NCBI GenBank assembly: GCA_045627365.1 | Contig: JAZQNN010000045.1 | Span: 1 to 25,742 of the forward strand | Source of the DNA: RGIG5612 sp045627365 | Lineage (GTDB): Bacteria > Bacillota > Clostridia > Lachnospirales > Lachnospiraceae | Reading direction: 5' to 3' | Length of the DNA stretch: 25,742 bases | Shown here: in pieces, positions 6,640-14,709 of the stretch | Numbering within the stretch: position 1 is the first letter of the stretch | How the letters are laid out: every line of letters begins with the position of its first letter | Position numbers and translations under genes: made by a program | The notes under the pieces: model-generated | What the model was told of the DNA's origin: nothing | Databases searched by the model: none | Seen by the model: only the letters and a program-made list of their open reading frames with translations

Positions 6640-7938
6640 ATGAACATAAAAGAAGAAACCAGAAAGATGAAAGCGGCCTTCCCGTACATGGCTGCAACGC
6701 CTGAGGAAGTGCGCAATAACGCGCTGAAAGCCATTATTTCGGCACTTAAGGAGCATAGCGGGGAAATATTTGCCGCCAATGCGCTCGACCTTGAAATGGC
6801 CGAAAAAGAAGGCCTCAACGCCGCTGTGACTAAGAGACTCAAGTTCAATGAAGACAAGCTTGCGACATGCATCGAAGGTATAGAGCAGCTCATCGGCCTG
6901 GAGGACCCGCTTGGCAAAACAACTCTGGCCCGCCAGCTTGATGACGGCCTTAACCTTTACAGAGTAACGTGCCCGATCGGCGTTATCGGTGTTATTTTCG
7001 AGGCAAGACCTGATGCGCTTGTTCAGATCTCAACGCTGTGCCTCAAGAGCGGCAACTGCGCGATCCTTAAAGGCGGCAAGGAGACTGTCAACAGCAACCG
7101 CATTCTGTTCAAGGTCATTAAGGATGCTGCTGTATCGTCAGGCCTTCCGGAAGGGTGCCTGTTGCAGGCTGAACAGCATAATGAGATCTCTGAACTTCTT
7201 GAGTGCCACGAGTACGTGGACCTTCTGATCCCGCGCGGCTCCAACGCTTTCGTTCAGTATATCATGAACAACACAAAGATCCCTGTTATGGGACATGCAG
7301 ACGGCATCTGCCATACATATGTCGACGAGCCGGCTGATATGGCCAAGGCTGTTAAGATCGTTGTTGACGCCAAGACGCAGTACACCGCTGTGTGCAATGC
7401 GACAGAGACTTTGCTTGTTAAGAGGGCCTGCGCAGCTGAATTTATTCCGCTAATTGTTCCGGCTCTTCAAGCCAAGGGCGTAAAGGTACGCTGCACGAGC
7501 GAGGTCGACAGCCTCTTAAGTGCTGCTTCGGAGACTGAGATCATAGCGGATGATGACTTCGCCAACGAGTATCTTAACCTGATCATCGGTATCAAGCTTG
7601 TTGACGGTGTTGACGAGGCAGTAGAGCATATCAACAGATTCGGCTCGCATCATACTGACTGTATCATCTCAGCCAACGATGCCAATATCGAAAAGTTCAT
7701 GCAGCTGGTCGACTCAGCAGGCGTATATGCAAACTGCTCAACGAGATTTGCTGACGGCTTCAGATACGGTTTCGGCGCGGAAGTCGGCATCTCGACCGGC
7801 AAGATACACGCCCGCGGCCCGGTCGGCCTGGAAGGTCTCGTTACCTATAAGTACAGGCTCTACGGCGACGGTCACATCGTGGCAGATTACGCGGAAGGAC
7901 GCAGCAGTTTCAACTACGGCCCGGCGCCGGAAAGATAA
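6640..7938 (+). CDS. proA: Glutamate-5-semialdehyde dehydrogenase (gamma-glutamyl phosphate reductase)
   Basis: This 432-residue enzyme reduces gamma-glutamyl phosphate to glutamate-5-semialdehyde with NADPH, the second step of proline synthesis. It shows the ALDH-like ProA fold, with 'VIGVIFEARPDALVQI' near residues 110-127, the 'GSNAFVQYI' loop, catalytic Cys252 in 'TAVCNATETLLV', and the C-terminal 'FGAEVGISTGKIHARGPVGLEGL' type region. Length is slightly above the E. coli enzyme (417). The start is the ATG at 6640, preceded by AAGGGAGG seven bases upstream. The usual partner proB (glutamate 5-kinase) is not adjacent, so proA is transcribed alone between its own promoter and terminator; proB is presumably elsewhere. 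Confidence 0.96.
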   Translation: MNIKEETRKMKAAFPYMAATPEEVRNNALKAIISALKEHSGEIFAANALDLEMAEKEGLNAAVTKRLKFNEDKLATCIEGIEQLIGLEDPLGKTTLARQLDDGLNLYRVTCPIGVIGVIFEARPDALVQISTLCLKSGNCAILKGGKETVNSNRILFKVIKDAAVSSGLPEGCLLQAEQHNEISELLECHEYVDLLIPRGSNAFVQYIMNNTKIPVMGHADGICHTYVDEPADMAKAVKIVVDAKTQYTAVCNATETLLVKRACAAEFIPLIVPALQAKGVKVRCTSEVDSLLSAASETEIIADDDFANEYLNLIIGIKLVDGVDEAVEHINRFGSHHTDCIISANDANIEKFMQLVDSAGVYANCSTRFADGFRYGFGAEVGISTGKIHARGPVGLEGLVTYKYRLYGDGHIVADYAEGRSSFNYGPAPER

Positions 7939-7945
7939 ATAAATG

Positions 7946-7984
7946 CGGTGCGATCTGACAGGGTCGCACCGTTTCTTTATTTTG
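7946..7984 (+). terminator. Terminator of proA
   Basis: CGGTGCGA (7946-7953) pairs with TCGCACCG (7964-7971) around a ten-base loop, followed by a T-rich tract reading TTTCTTTATTTT. It begins eight bases after the proA stop. Confidence 0.85.
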
Positions 7985-8312
7985 AATCGCCGGACATCCA
8001 TTTCGTGTATTTGAATTCTCCCTCTTCCTCCGGCAAACGTTGATTTTGCGTTGCGGGTGGCGAACTGTCTTTCCATTTTCACGTGTTTGCACCGCATTTC
8101 TTTATTCCAGAACCGAGTTTTATTCTGAATTTTCTCCCGATAACACCGCTAATGCTTATAAAGCCGTGGCAGGTGGCGAAACAATAAGGCGCTATATGGG
8201 AAGGCAGAGCATATAGACGGCGCCCTGTTCGCCAGCTGTGCCCGACGAATCCATATTTCTTGTCAGATGGGGAGAATTGAAGACGGCCAAATGCGGTGAC
8301 AGACATAAAAAT
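7985..8312. other. Gene-free stretch of about 330 bases
   Basis: This lies between the proA terminator and the ABC-gene terminator. No reading frame with a plausible start, ribosome site and protein-like composition is seen on either strand. It contains the compound inverted repeat at 8170-8238 and two of three copies of the ten-base word AAATGCGGTG: inverted at 8090-8099 and direct at 8289-8298, with the third inside the proA terminator region at 7941-7950. It could be decayed mobile DNA or an unrecognised RNA; neither can be decided from sequence alone. Confidence 0.5.
8170..8238. repeat. Compound inverted repeat (imperfect 69-nt hairpin)
   Basis: Three nested arm pairs fold in order. CAGgTGGCGAAaCA (8170-8183) pairs with TGTTCGCCAgCTG (8226-8238). 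GGCGC (8188-8192) pairs with GCGCC (8220-8224). TATATG (8193-8198) pairs with CATATA (8210-8215). Small bulges separate the stems and the terminal loop is 11 bases. There is no T-run, so it does not look like a terminator. Confidence 0.65.
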
Positions 8313-8338
8313 ACCCGCCGAAAGTAACTTCGGCGGGT
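8306..8338 (-). terminator. Terminator of the ABC exporter gene
   Basis: ACCCGCCGAA (8313-8322) pairs with TTCGGCGGGT (8329-8338) around a six-base loop. On the minus strand it is followed by a T-rich tract (8312-8306). It starts eight bases beyond the ABC gene stop. Confidence 0.88.
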
Positions 8339-8346
8339 TAAATGCG

Positions 8347-10236
8347 TTATTTCGCCTCTTCAGCGGCTTCTTCAGCAGCTTTCTCGGCTTCTTCGCGCTC
8401 ACGCCTTTCGTCGGCTTCTTCAAGTGCACGCTTGAACTGAGTTTCGTAGAGCTCTTTGTAAACTCCGTCAACTTCAAGCAGATCTTCGTGTTTGCCGCGC
8501 TCGACGATCTCGCCGGCCTGAACTACAAGGATCTCATCCGCAGCAAGGATGGTTGAAAGCCTGTGCGCGATGATGATACTTGTTCTGGTCTCGATAAGCG
8601 GATCGATAGCTTCCTGGATCGCGTTCTCGGAAATTGAGTCAAGCGATGAAGTTGCCTCGTCCAGGATCAGAAGAGCCGGATCTTTCAGAAGAGCACGGGC
8701 AATGGACATACGCTGCTTCTCGCCGCCTGAAAGCTTAAGTCCGCGGTTACCGACTTCAGTGTTGTAGCCGTCCTGCTGAGCCACGATAAAGTCGTGAATA
8801 TTGGCTTTCTTACAGGCTTCAACGATTTCTTCATCGGTTGCGTCGAACTTTGCATACAGGAGGTTATCTCGAATCGTTCCGTTAAAGAGGTACGTGTCCT
8901 GAGTAACCACGCCGATATTGCTGCGCAGATACTTAAGATCCAGATCTCTTACGTCAACGCCGTCGAACTCGACAGAACCCTTAATTACGTCATAAAGACG
9001 CGGGATAAGGTTGATGATCGTGGATTTGCCTGAACCTGAAGGTCCGACGATCGCAATGGAGTGCCCCTGCTCGAGCTTGAAGGAGATATTCTTGAGAATC
9101 GGCTTTTCCTCGCTGTAGTGGAAGTAAACGTTCTTGAATTCTACATTGCCTGAGGCAGATACAGGAACGATCGCATTTTCTTTGCTGGCAATCTCAGCCG
9201 GCATATCGAAGTATTCGAAAATTCTGTTGAACATCGCCATTGCGCGGATCCACTCAACCTGAATATTGAGCAGCTGGTTGACCGGCATATACATCTTGCC
9301 GAGAAGAGCAACCATAACAGTGATGTCGCCGACAGTAAGCTCTGAATTGTATTTCATCATCAGGATTCCGCCGACAAGGTAAAGAAGCATAGGACCGATG
9401 CTGGTGAATGTGCTCATAGCTACACGGAACCAGCGGCCTGCCATATTCTCTTTGATGTTCAGCTTTACCATTTCGCCGTTGGCTTTTTCATATCTGCCGT
9501 ATTCGTAGTCTTCATTCGTGAAGATCTTTACGAGGTTCTGACCGCTGACAGACATGGTCTCATTCAGGATACCGTTGATCTGGTCGTTACATTCCTGAGA
9601 TTTCTGGGTGAGCGTCCAACGTGTTTTGCCGACCTGCTTGGTGGGAATGGCAAAAAGCGGCACGATAACCAGGCCGATCGTGGCAAGAAGCCAGTTCATT
9701 CTGTACATTGCAACGAGCGCGCAGATAAGCGTGATCGAGTTGGACAGGATGCTTGTCATCGTGTTGGTGATAACTGACTGTACGCCTGAGATATCACTGG
9801 TCATACGGGTGATGATATCGCCCTGATTGTTATTGGTGAAGAAACGCTGGCTCATGGTCTGAAGATGTTTGAACATCTTGTTGCGCATATCGTACGTGAT
9901 ATGCTGAGCAATCCATGTGCTTAAGTAGCTTTCCAGAACGCCGATAAGGTTGGATCCGAGCGTCAGCGCAAGAGAAAGAACGATGAAGAAAATGAGCCTT
10001 CTCAGATCGCCGCCGATAAGTCCTTCATCGACGATTTTACCTGTCAGTATAGACGGGTAAAGAGCCAGAATGGATGAGCAGGCTATTGCTATAAGAACAA
10101 GCAGCATCTGCTTCCAGTACGGCTTAAGGTATGAAAAAATACGTTTTAACAGTTCCGGGGTGACCTTGGGCTTGTTGGCTTTTTCTTCCTCAGTCAGAAA
10201 CCCTCTTCCTGGTCCGTGTCCTCCTGGTCCGGGCAT
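8347..10236 (-). CDS. ABC exporter, fused membrane domain and ATPase
   Basis: This 629-residue half-transporter has an N-terminal six-helix membrane domain (about residues 35-330) and a C-terminal ATPase. The ATPase carries Walker A GPSGSGKST at 398-406, signature LSGGEKQR at 502-509, Walker B with catalytic Glu in 'LLILDEATSSLD', and the switch His in 'IIAHRLS'. All catalytic elements are intact, so it could work as a homodimer. The opening GPGGHGPGRG stretch is Gly/Pro-rich, and the last 30 residues are a Glu/Ala/Arg-rich helix. The start at 10236 has TTAGGAGGTAA just upstream. It lies 55 bases downstream of the second MATE gene on the same strand, so the two may form an efflux operon. The substrate (lipid, peptide or drug) is unknown. 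Confidence 0.92.
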   Translation of the reverse strand: MPGPGGHGPGRGFLTEEEKANKPKVTPELLKRIFSYLKPYWKQMLLVLIAIACSSILALYPSILTGKIVDEGLIGGDLRRLIFFIVLSLALTLGSNLIGVLESYLSTWIAQHITYDMRNKMFKHLQTMSQRFFTNNNQGDIITRMTSDISGVQSVITNTMTSILSNSITLICALVAMYRMNWLLATIGLVIVPLFAIPTKQVGKTRWTLTQKSQECNDQINGILNETMSVSGQNLVKIFTNEDYEYGRYEKANGEMVKLNIKENMAGRWFRVAMSTFTSIGPMLLYLVGGILMMKYNSELTVGDITVMVALLGKMYMPVNQLLNIQVEWIRAMAMFNRIFEYFDMPAEIASKENAIVPVSASGNVEFKNVYFHYSEEKPILKNISFKLEQGHSIAIVGPSGSGKSTIINLIPRLYDVIKGSVEFDGVDVRDLDLKYLRSNIGVVTQDTYLFNGTIRDNLLYAKFDATDEEIVEACKKANIHDFIVAQQDGYNTEVGNRGLKLSGGEKQRMSIARALLKDPALLILDEATSSLDSISENAIQEAIDPLIETRTSIIIAHRLSTILAADEILVVQAGEIVERGKHEDLLEVDGVYKELYETQFKRALEEADERREREEAEKAAEEAAEEAK

Positions 10237-10291
10237 AATAGTTACCTCCTAATTTATGTGTGATATAATTTGTAAACTGTATTAATCCGCG

Positions 10292-11662
10292 CTAAACATC
10301 ATCACGCGTAAGCTTCTTGATCCATTGGTACTTCCTGAATCTGAAGAAAACAGGAAAACACTTGGTTATCTGGTCGGATTGAACAGCCAGAATGACAAAA
10401 ATCGGCGGTAGTTTCCACCACAGTGCTGCTGCAAATGAAAGCGGCAGAGCAATGCAAAGCGTATAAATAAAGGTCAGCCTTGAACCGAATTTTGTATCGC
10501 CTGCTGCACGCATGATACCATATCCGAGAGGCTTCTGGTAAGACATGCAGACCATAATGATGGCCATCAGGATCATAAATGCGCCGGACATCTCCTTTGC
10601 TGTATCCGTGAGGCGGTAAAGAGATAGAAGAGGCTTCCTGAGCGATACTATAATGATGCCCAGAATTGCACCGACAGTGACATCGATAGCTGACAATGTA
10701 CGGGCTTCGGCCTTGACTTCTTCAACATTTCCGCGCCCAACGGTATTACCGATGATAACACCCTGTGCGGTCGTCAGGGCATTGACAATAACTTTCAGAT
10801 ACTGGAAAAATGTCATTGCGACAGAATTGGCTGCGATCGCATCGTCTGACATATGTCCTAAAAGCGCCGTCTGAATAGGATTTGTGAGCGCAAATAAAAG
10901 AGATGTGACTGCAACATTGAACCAGACATGCATGTAATCTTTAGCCAGGACTTTGTCAGGCCTTGTCATATCTTTGGCAAAGAAGCGCATCTTTTTCTCG
11001 AAGAAGAGTATGTAGATGACGAGAACGATCACCTCGAGGATCCTGGAAACAAGAGTGCCGATGGCTGCACCGACGATGCCCATTTCGGGAAAACCTGCTT
11101 TGCCGAAGATCAGCACATAGTTTATGCCGACGTTGACAACAAGTGACATGATGGACAGATAGAATGATATACGTACTGTTCCGACGGCACGCAGCGCTGC
11201 CATCAGTATCTGAGAGACAATGTAAAGAACAAATGTCCACTTGATGAGATCAAGATACTTCACGCCCTCGGAAATGATCTCAGGCGAGGTAGTGAATATC
11301 CGAAGGATCGGCTTCGGAATTACGGCGCACAGTATGATCAGCCCGAAGCCGATATAAAGACCGAGGCGCAGCGTTTTGGCAAGGAAAAAACGGATGGGTC
11401 GTTCGTTTTTTGCACCCCAGTATTGGGCCGCAAGCACTGAGAGGGACACAGCACAGCCGGATGCTACCTGTGAGACTACGAAAAATACCTGATTGACAGT
11501 TGCCGCTCCTGATAGAGCGCTCTGACTGTAGCTTCCGAGCATGATGTTGTCGGCCATATTGACTGAGTATGCGATCAGATCCTGAAGCGCGACCATCAGC
11601 ATCATAGAAAAACAGGTTTTATAAAAGCTTTTATCTTTAACAAAAAAAGAAGTTTTTTCCAT
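10292..11662 (-). CDS. MATE-family efflux transporter (second copy)
   Basis: This 456-residue polytopic protein has MATE features: an N-terminal 'SVNMADNIMLGSYSQSALSGAA' type helix, an 'LAAQYWGAKNERPI' loop, and the equivalent 'GVIIGNTVGRGNVEEVKAEA' loop in the second half. It is an inner-membrane cation-coupled exporter of unknown substrate. It is clearly divergent from the MATE protein at 4322-5662, so it is not a recent duplication. The gene heads a minus-strand pair with the ABC exporter and diverges from pyrH. No good ribosome site precedes the ATG at 11662. An extended TGcTAAAAT box sits nine bases upstream, as at the other MATE gene, so a nearly leaderless mRNA is possible. Confidence 0.92.
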   Translation of the reverse strand: MEKTSFFVKDKSFYKTCFSMMLMVALQDLIAYSVNMADNIMLGSYSQSALSGAATVNQVFFVVSQVASGCAVSLSVLAAQYWGAKNERPIRFFLAKTLRLGLYIGFGLIILCAVIPKPILRIFTTSPEIISEGVKYLDLIKWTFVLYIVSQILMAALRAVGTVRISFYLSIMSLVVNVGINYVLIFGKAGFPEMGIVGAAIGTLVSRILEVIVLVIYILFFEKKMRFFAKDMTRPDKVLAKDYMHVWFNVAVTSLLFALTNPIQTALLGHMSDDAIAANSVAMTFFQYLKVIVNALTTAQGVIIGNTVGRGNVEEVKAEARTLSAIDVTVGAILGIIIVSLRKPLLSLYRLTDTAKEMSGAFMILMAIIMVCMSYQKPLGYGIMRAAGDTKFGSRLTFIYTLCIALPLSFAAALWWKLPPIFVILAVQSDQITKCFPVFFRFRKYQWIKKLTRDDV

Positions 11663-11671
11663 ATCCGCATT

Positions 11672-11680
11672 ATTTTAGCA
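11672..11680 (-). promoter_or_regulatory. Possible extended -10 element of the second MATE gene
   Basis: On the minus strand TGC followed by TAAAAT (11677-11672) ends nine bases before the ATG. No convincing -35 hexamer is present at the usual distance; the extended TG may compensate. The resulting mRNA would start at or next to the start codon. Confidence 0.35.
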
Positions 11681-11786
11681 CTTGAAATTAGCTAAATCTA
11701 CACAATATCTACATATTTGCAGATAAAAATAAAAACTGAGGATATGGTTCCATTAGAGGTTGTATTGTGATAGAATACATCAGAGT

Positions 11787-11804
11787 GTGGACATGTGTGT
11801 CCAC
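11787..11804. repeat. Small perfect inverted repeat in the pyrH leader
   Basis: GTGGACA, a four-base loop TGTG, then TGTCCAC lies 39 bases before the pyrH start and just downstream of a possible TAGAAT -10 element (11771-11776). It could be a repressor site or a 5' mRNA stem. No T-run follows, so it is not an obvious attenuator. Confidence 0.5.
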
Positions 11805-11842
11805 TAATAAGTATAGCCATTGCTATCAAATAAGGAGATATT

Positions 11843-12544
11843 ATGGATAATATCAACAGGATAATGCTTAAGCTCAGCGGAGAAGCGCTTGCCGATGGTG
11901 AAGGCGGCTACAATGACGAAGAGATCGCCAATGTCGCATCGCAGGTACAGACGATCCTGAACAAAGGAATGCAGGTAGCGATCGTGATCGGCGGCGGCAA
12001 TCTTTGGAGAGGACGCACCGGACAGACAATCGAGCGCACAAGATCAGATTCGATCGGAATGCTGGCAACAGTAATGAACTGCATCTATGTTTCGGAACGT
12101 TTCAAAAAGGCCGGGATCGGCGTGGCAGTTATGACACCGTTCGTTTGCGGCGCTTTTACAGAACTCTTCAACAAGGCTAAAGCATTGGAGTACATGAACG
12201 CAGGGAAGGTCGTATTTTTCGCAGGCGGAACGGGACATCCTTATTTCTCGACAGATACGGCGACCGTTCTCAGAGCGATCGAGATCGAGGCAGACTGCAT
12301 ATTTGCGGCAAAATCGATCGACGGTGTCTACGACAAGGACCCGGGAAAGAATCCGGACGCTAAAAAGTATGATGTACTGACCTTTGACGAGGTCATCGAG
12401 AAGAACCTTCAGGTCATCGATATGACCGCATCTATCATGTGCAAAGAGCAGAAGATGCCGATGAGACTTTTCTCTCTTTACGAGGAGAACAGTATAGTTA
12501 AAGCATTTGATGATGACTTTAACGGAACAAGAATTTTAGTATAA
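11843..12544 (+). CDS. pyrH: UMP kinase
   Basis: This 233-residue cytoplasmic enzyme phosphorylates UMP to UDP with ATP in pyrimidine nucleotide synthesis. It belongs to the amino acid kinase fold and shows 'LKLSGEAL' at residues 9-16, the glycine-rich 'VIGGGNLWRGR' near 48-58, the 'RSDSIGMLATVMNC' UMP-contact region, and 'DTATVLRAIEIEAD' with 'AKSIDGVYDKDP' toward the C terminus. Length is typical. The ATG has AAGGAG five bases upstream. It opens the long plus-strand operon to polC. The rpsB-tsf genes that often precede pyrH are not here, so the transcript appears to start in the 180-base gap shared with the second MATE gene. Confidence 0.97.
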   Translation: MDNINRIMLKLSGEALADGEGGYNDEEIANVASQVQTILNKGMQVAIVIGGGNLWRGRTGQTIERTRSDSIGMLATVMNCIYVSERFKKAGIGVAVMTPFVCGAFTELFNKAKALEYMNAGKVVFFAGGTGHPYFSTDTATVLRAIEIEADCIFAAKSIDGVYDKDPGKNPDAKKYDVLTFDEVIEKNLQVIDMTASIMCKEQKMPMRLFSLYEENSIVKAFDDDFNGTRILV

Positions 12545-12573
12545 CAACCGCAACTTACATTACGGAGGAAATT

Positions 12574-13128
12574 ATGGACGAGAAATTAGTTAAGTACGAT
12601 GAGAAGATGGGCAAAACCATCAGTAATCTTGAGGAAGAACTGCAGACTATCCGTGCAGGCAGAGCCAATCCGCACATCCTTGACAAAATCAGGGTCGATT
12701 ACTACGGAACAGAGACTCCGCTTCAGCAGGTAGGTAATATTTCAGTTCCTGAGCCAAAGAGCATTGTTATCACTCCATGGGAGCCGAAGATGATCAAGGT
12801 TATCGAGAAGGCTATTCAGACTTCCGATATCGGCATCAATCCTTCTAACGATGGCAAGAACATCAGACTTGTTTTCCCGGATCTTACAGAGGAGCGCAGA
12901 AAAGAGCTCGTTAAAGACGTTAAGAAGAAGGGCGAAGATGCCAAAGTTGCAATAAGAAACGTTCGTCGTGACGGTGTTGATAACTTCAAGAAGATCGCCA
13001 AGGCCGGTGAGGTTTCAGAAGACACAGGTAAGGATCTTGAAGATCAGATCCAGAAGCTTACCGACAAATACATCGTTGAAGTAGACAAAGTTATCGCTGC
13101 CAAGACAGAAGAATTGATGAAGGTGTGA
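12574..13128 (+). CDS. frr: Ribosome recycling factor
   Basis: This 184-residue protein splits post-termination ribosomes together with EF-G. It shows the conserved 'LEEELQTIRAGRANPHILD' helix near residues 19-37, 'YYGTETPLQQVGNISVPEPK', and the late 'ERRKELVKDVKKKGEDAKVAIRNVRRD' helix. Length matches the family (about 185). ACGGAGG lies seven bases upstream of the ATG, 29 bases after pyrH. The TGA stop overlaps the GTG start of uppS by four bases (GTGA), a sign of translational coupling. pyrH-frr-uppS is a widely conserved order. Confidence 0.97.
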   Translation: MDEKLVKYDEKMGKTISNLEEELQTIRAGRANPHILDKIRVDYYGTETPLQQVGNISVPEPKSIVITPWEPKMIKVIEKAIQTSDIGINPSNDGKNIRLVFPDLTEERRKELVKDVKKKGEDAKVAIRNVRRDGVDNFKKIAKAGEVSEDTGKDLEDQIQKLTDKYIVEVDKVIAAKTEELMKV

Positions 13129-13853
13129 GTGAGACTTTGCAGGGAAAACAGTTATTAACCATTCCGCAGCATATTGCCATCATAATGGATGGCAACGGCC
13201 GCTGGGCAAAACAGCGCCATATGCCGCGAACATTCGGACATGCCGAAGGTGCCAAGGTACTGGAGCAGACGCTGGAAGATGCTGACTCGCTGGGAGTCAA
13301 GTATCTTACGGTGTATGCCTTTTCAACGGAGAACTGGGCGAGACCTTTTGAGGAAGTCCAGACGATAATGAATATATTCCGCACCTACATGCGTGATGCC
13401 ATTGATAAGTGTAACCGCCACAACGTCAGATGTCTTGTGATAGGCGAAAGAAGCAGGCTGAGCCCTGACCTTATCGAGAGCGTCGACAGGCTCGAGGTAG
13501 AAACCAGAAATAATACAGGAATCACCTTCATTATTGCGATCAATTACGGCGGCAGAGATGAGATCATAAGAAGCACACGACGTCTGGCGGAGGATGTTCT
13601 GGCAGGGGAAGTTAAGCCGGGTGAGATCAACGAGGCAATGTTTTCAGAATACCTTGATACGGCCAAGATCCCGGATCCTGACCTCCTGATCAGGACAAGC
13701 GGTGAGGAGAGACTTTCCAATTTCCTTATGTGGCAGCTGGCGTACACAGAGTTCTATTTTACGGATGTCGCATGGCCGGATTTCAATAAAGAAGAGCTGA
13801 TAAAGGCGATAGATAAATATTCTGCCAGAGACAGAAGATACGGCAAGGTTTGA
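13125..13853 (+). CDS. uppS: Isoprenyl transferase, undecaprenyl diphosphate synthase
   Basis: This 242-residue cis-prenyltransferase condenses isopentenyl diphosphate with farnesyl diphosphate to make the C55 carrier used in peptidoglycan synthesis. 'HIAIIMDGNGRWA' near residues 16-28 includes the catalytic Asp22. 'YAFSTENWARP', 'DLLIRTSGEERLSNF' and 'YFTDVAWPDF' are the remaining family boxes. The start is the GTG at 13125, overlapping the frr stop; no nearer ATG keeps the first strand. The product belongs functionally with dxr and ispG downstream, which supply the isoprene units, and with the flippase at 2615-4273 if that handles lipid II. Confidence 0.97.
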   Translation: MSETLQGKQLLTIPQHIAIIMDGNGRWAKQRHMPRTFGHAEGAKVLEQTLEDADSLGVKYLTVYAFSTENWARPFEEVQTIMNIFRTYMRDAIDKCNRHNVRCLVIGERSRLSPDLIESVDRLEVETRNNTGITFIIAINYGGRDEIIRSTRRLAEDVLAGEVKPGEINEAMFSEYLDTAKIPDPDLLIRTSGEERLSNFLMWQLAYTEFYFTDVAWPDFNKEELIKAIDKYSARDRRYGKV

Positions 13854-13855
13854 TA

Positions 13856-14707
13856 ATGGAAGACGAAGGAAAAGGCATAGGACTGCTGAGAAATAAAAAA
13901 TTCTGGATAAGGACCGCGAGCGGCTTCGTAATGAGCTGCATGCTTGTGGTCATATTTGTGCTGGGCGGAGATGTGATGCTTTGCTTTTTGGGCGCGTTGT
14001 CCCTGATCGGCCTTTTCGAACTTTACAGAGCACTCGACCTTAAATGGAGCGTTCTCAGCATCATCGGGTATCTTTCCGTTATAGCTCACTATGTTTCGCT
14101 CCGCTTTATTGAAAGCAAATACATCATCCTGATCTACGCATGTTCGCTGATCGCGATGCTGGTCGTATTTGTTGTGTCATTTCCGAAGTTTTCACTTCAG
14201 CAGATATTCGGAGCATATGTAGGGATCTTCTATGTGGGAGTTACTTTGTCATTCCTTTATCTTTTGAGGATACATCCGCCTTCAGGAGCATATCTTGTAT
14301 GGCTGATCGTCTTCGCATCATGGGGCTCGGATATTTTCGCATATTTCGCCGGCATGAAGCTGGGCAAGCATCCTTTTGCTCATAAGATAAGCCCGAAGAA
14401 GTCACTTGAAGGCGCGATCGGCGGAGTGGCCGGAGCCATCCTCCTGAGTGTGATCTACGGCTTTATCGTTCAGAAATACATTCCGGACATCAAGCTTGCG
14501 CCGCTTGTTTTCGGCATTACATGCGGACTTGGTGCATGCGTTTCACAAGTGGGAGATCTGGCTGCGTCTGCAATTAAGAGGCACGTCGGCATAAAGGATT
14601 ACGGCAAGATAATTCCGGGTCACGGCGGCGTTTTAGACAGATTTGACAGCATGATAATCGTGGCTCCGGTCATGTATCTTGTTGCCGTTTACTCAATAAT
14701 GTTTTAA
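13856..14707 (+). CDS. cdsA: Phosphatidate cytidylyltransferase (CDP-diacylglycerol synthase)
   Basis: This 283-residue membrane enzyme makes CDP-diacylglycerol from phosphatidate and CTP. It has about eight hydrophobic segments, the 'PFAHKISPKKSLEGAIGG' motif in the middle, and the C-terminal signature SAIKRHVGIKDYGKIIPGHG followed by GVLDRFDS, which carries the metal-binding aspartates. I chose the ATG at 13856, seven bases after AAGG and two bases past the uppS TGA. A TTG at 13850 would add two residues and overlap uppS, and cannot be excluded. Confidence 0.95.
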   Translation: MEDEGKGIGLLRNKKFWIRTASGFVMSCMLVVIFVLGGDVMLCFLGALSLIGLFELYRALDLKWSVLSIIGYLSVIAHYVSLRFIESKYIILIYACSLIAMLVVFVVSFPKFSLQQIFGAYVGIFYVGVTLSFLYLLRIHPPSGAYLVWLIVFASWGSDIFAYFAGMKLGKHPFAHKISPKKSLEGAIGGVAGAILLSVIYGFIVQKYIPDIKLAPLVFGITCGLGACVSQVGDLAASAIKRHVGIKDYGKIIPGHGGVLDRFDSMIIVAPVMYLVAVYSIMF

Positions 14708-14709
14708 GC

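Noticed and set aside
8079..8477. Minus-strand open frame across the gene-free stretch
   Set aside because: About a third of it overlaps the ABC gene C-terminus and terminator, it has no good ribosome site, and its composition does not look like a conserved protein.
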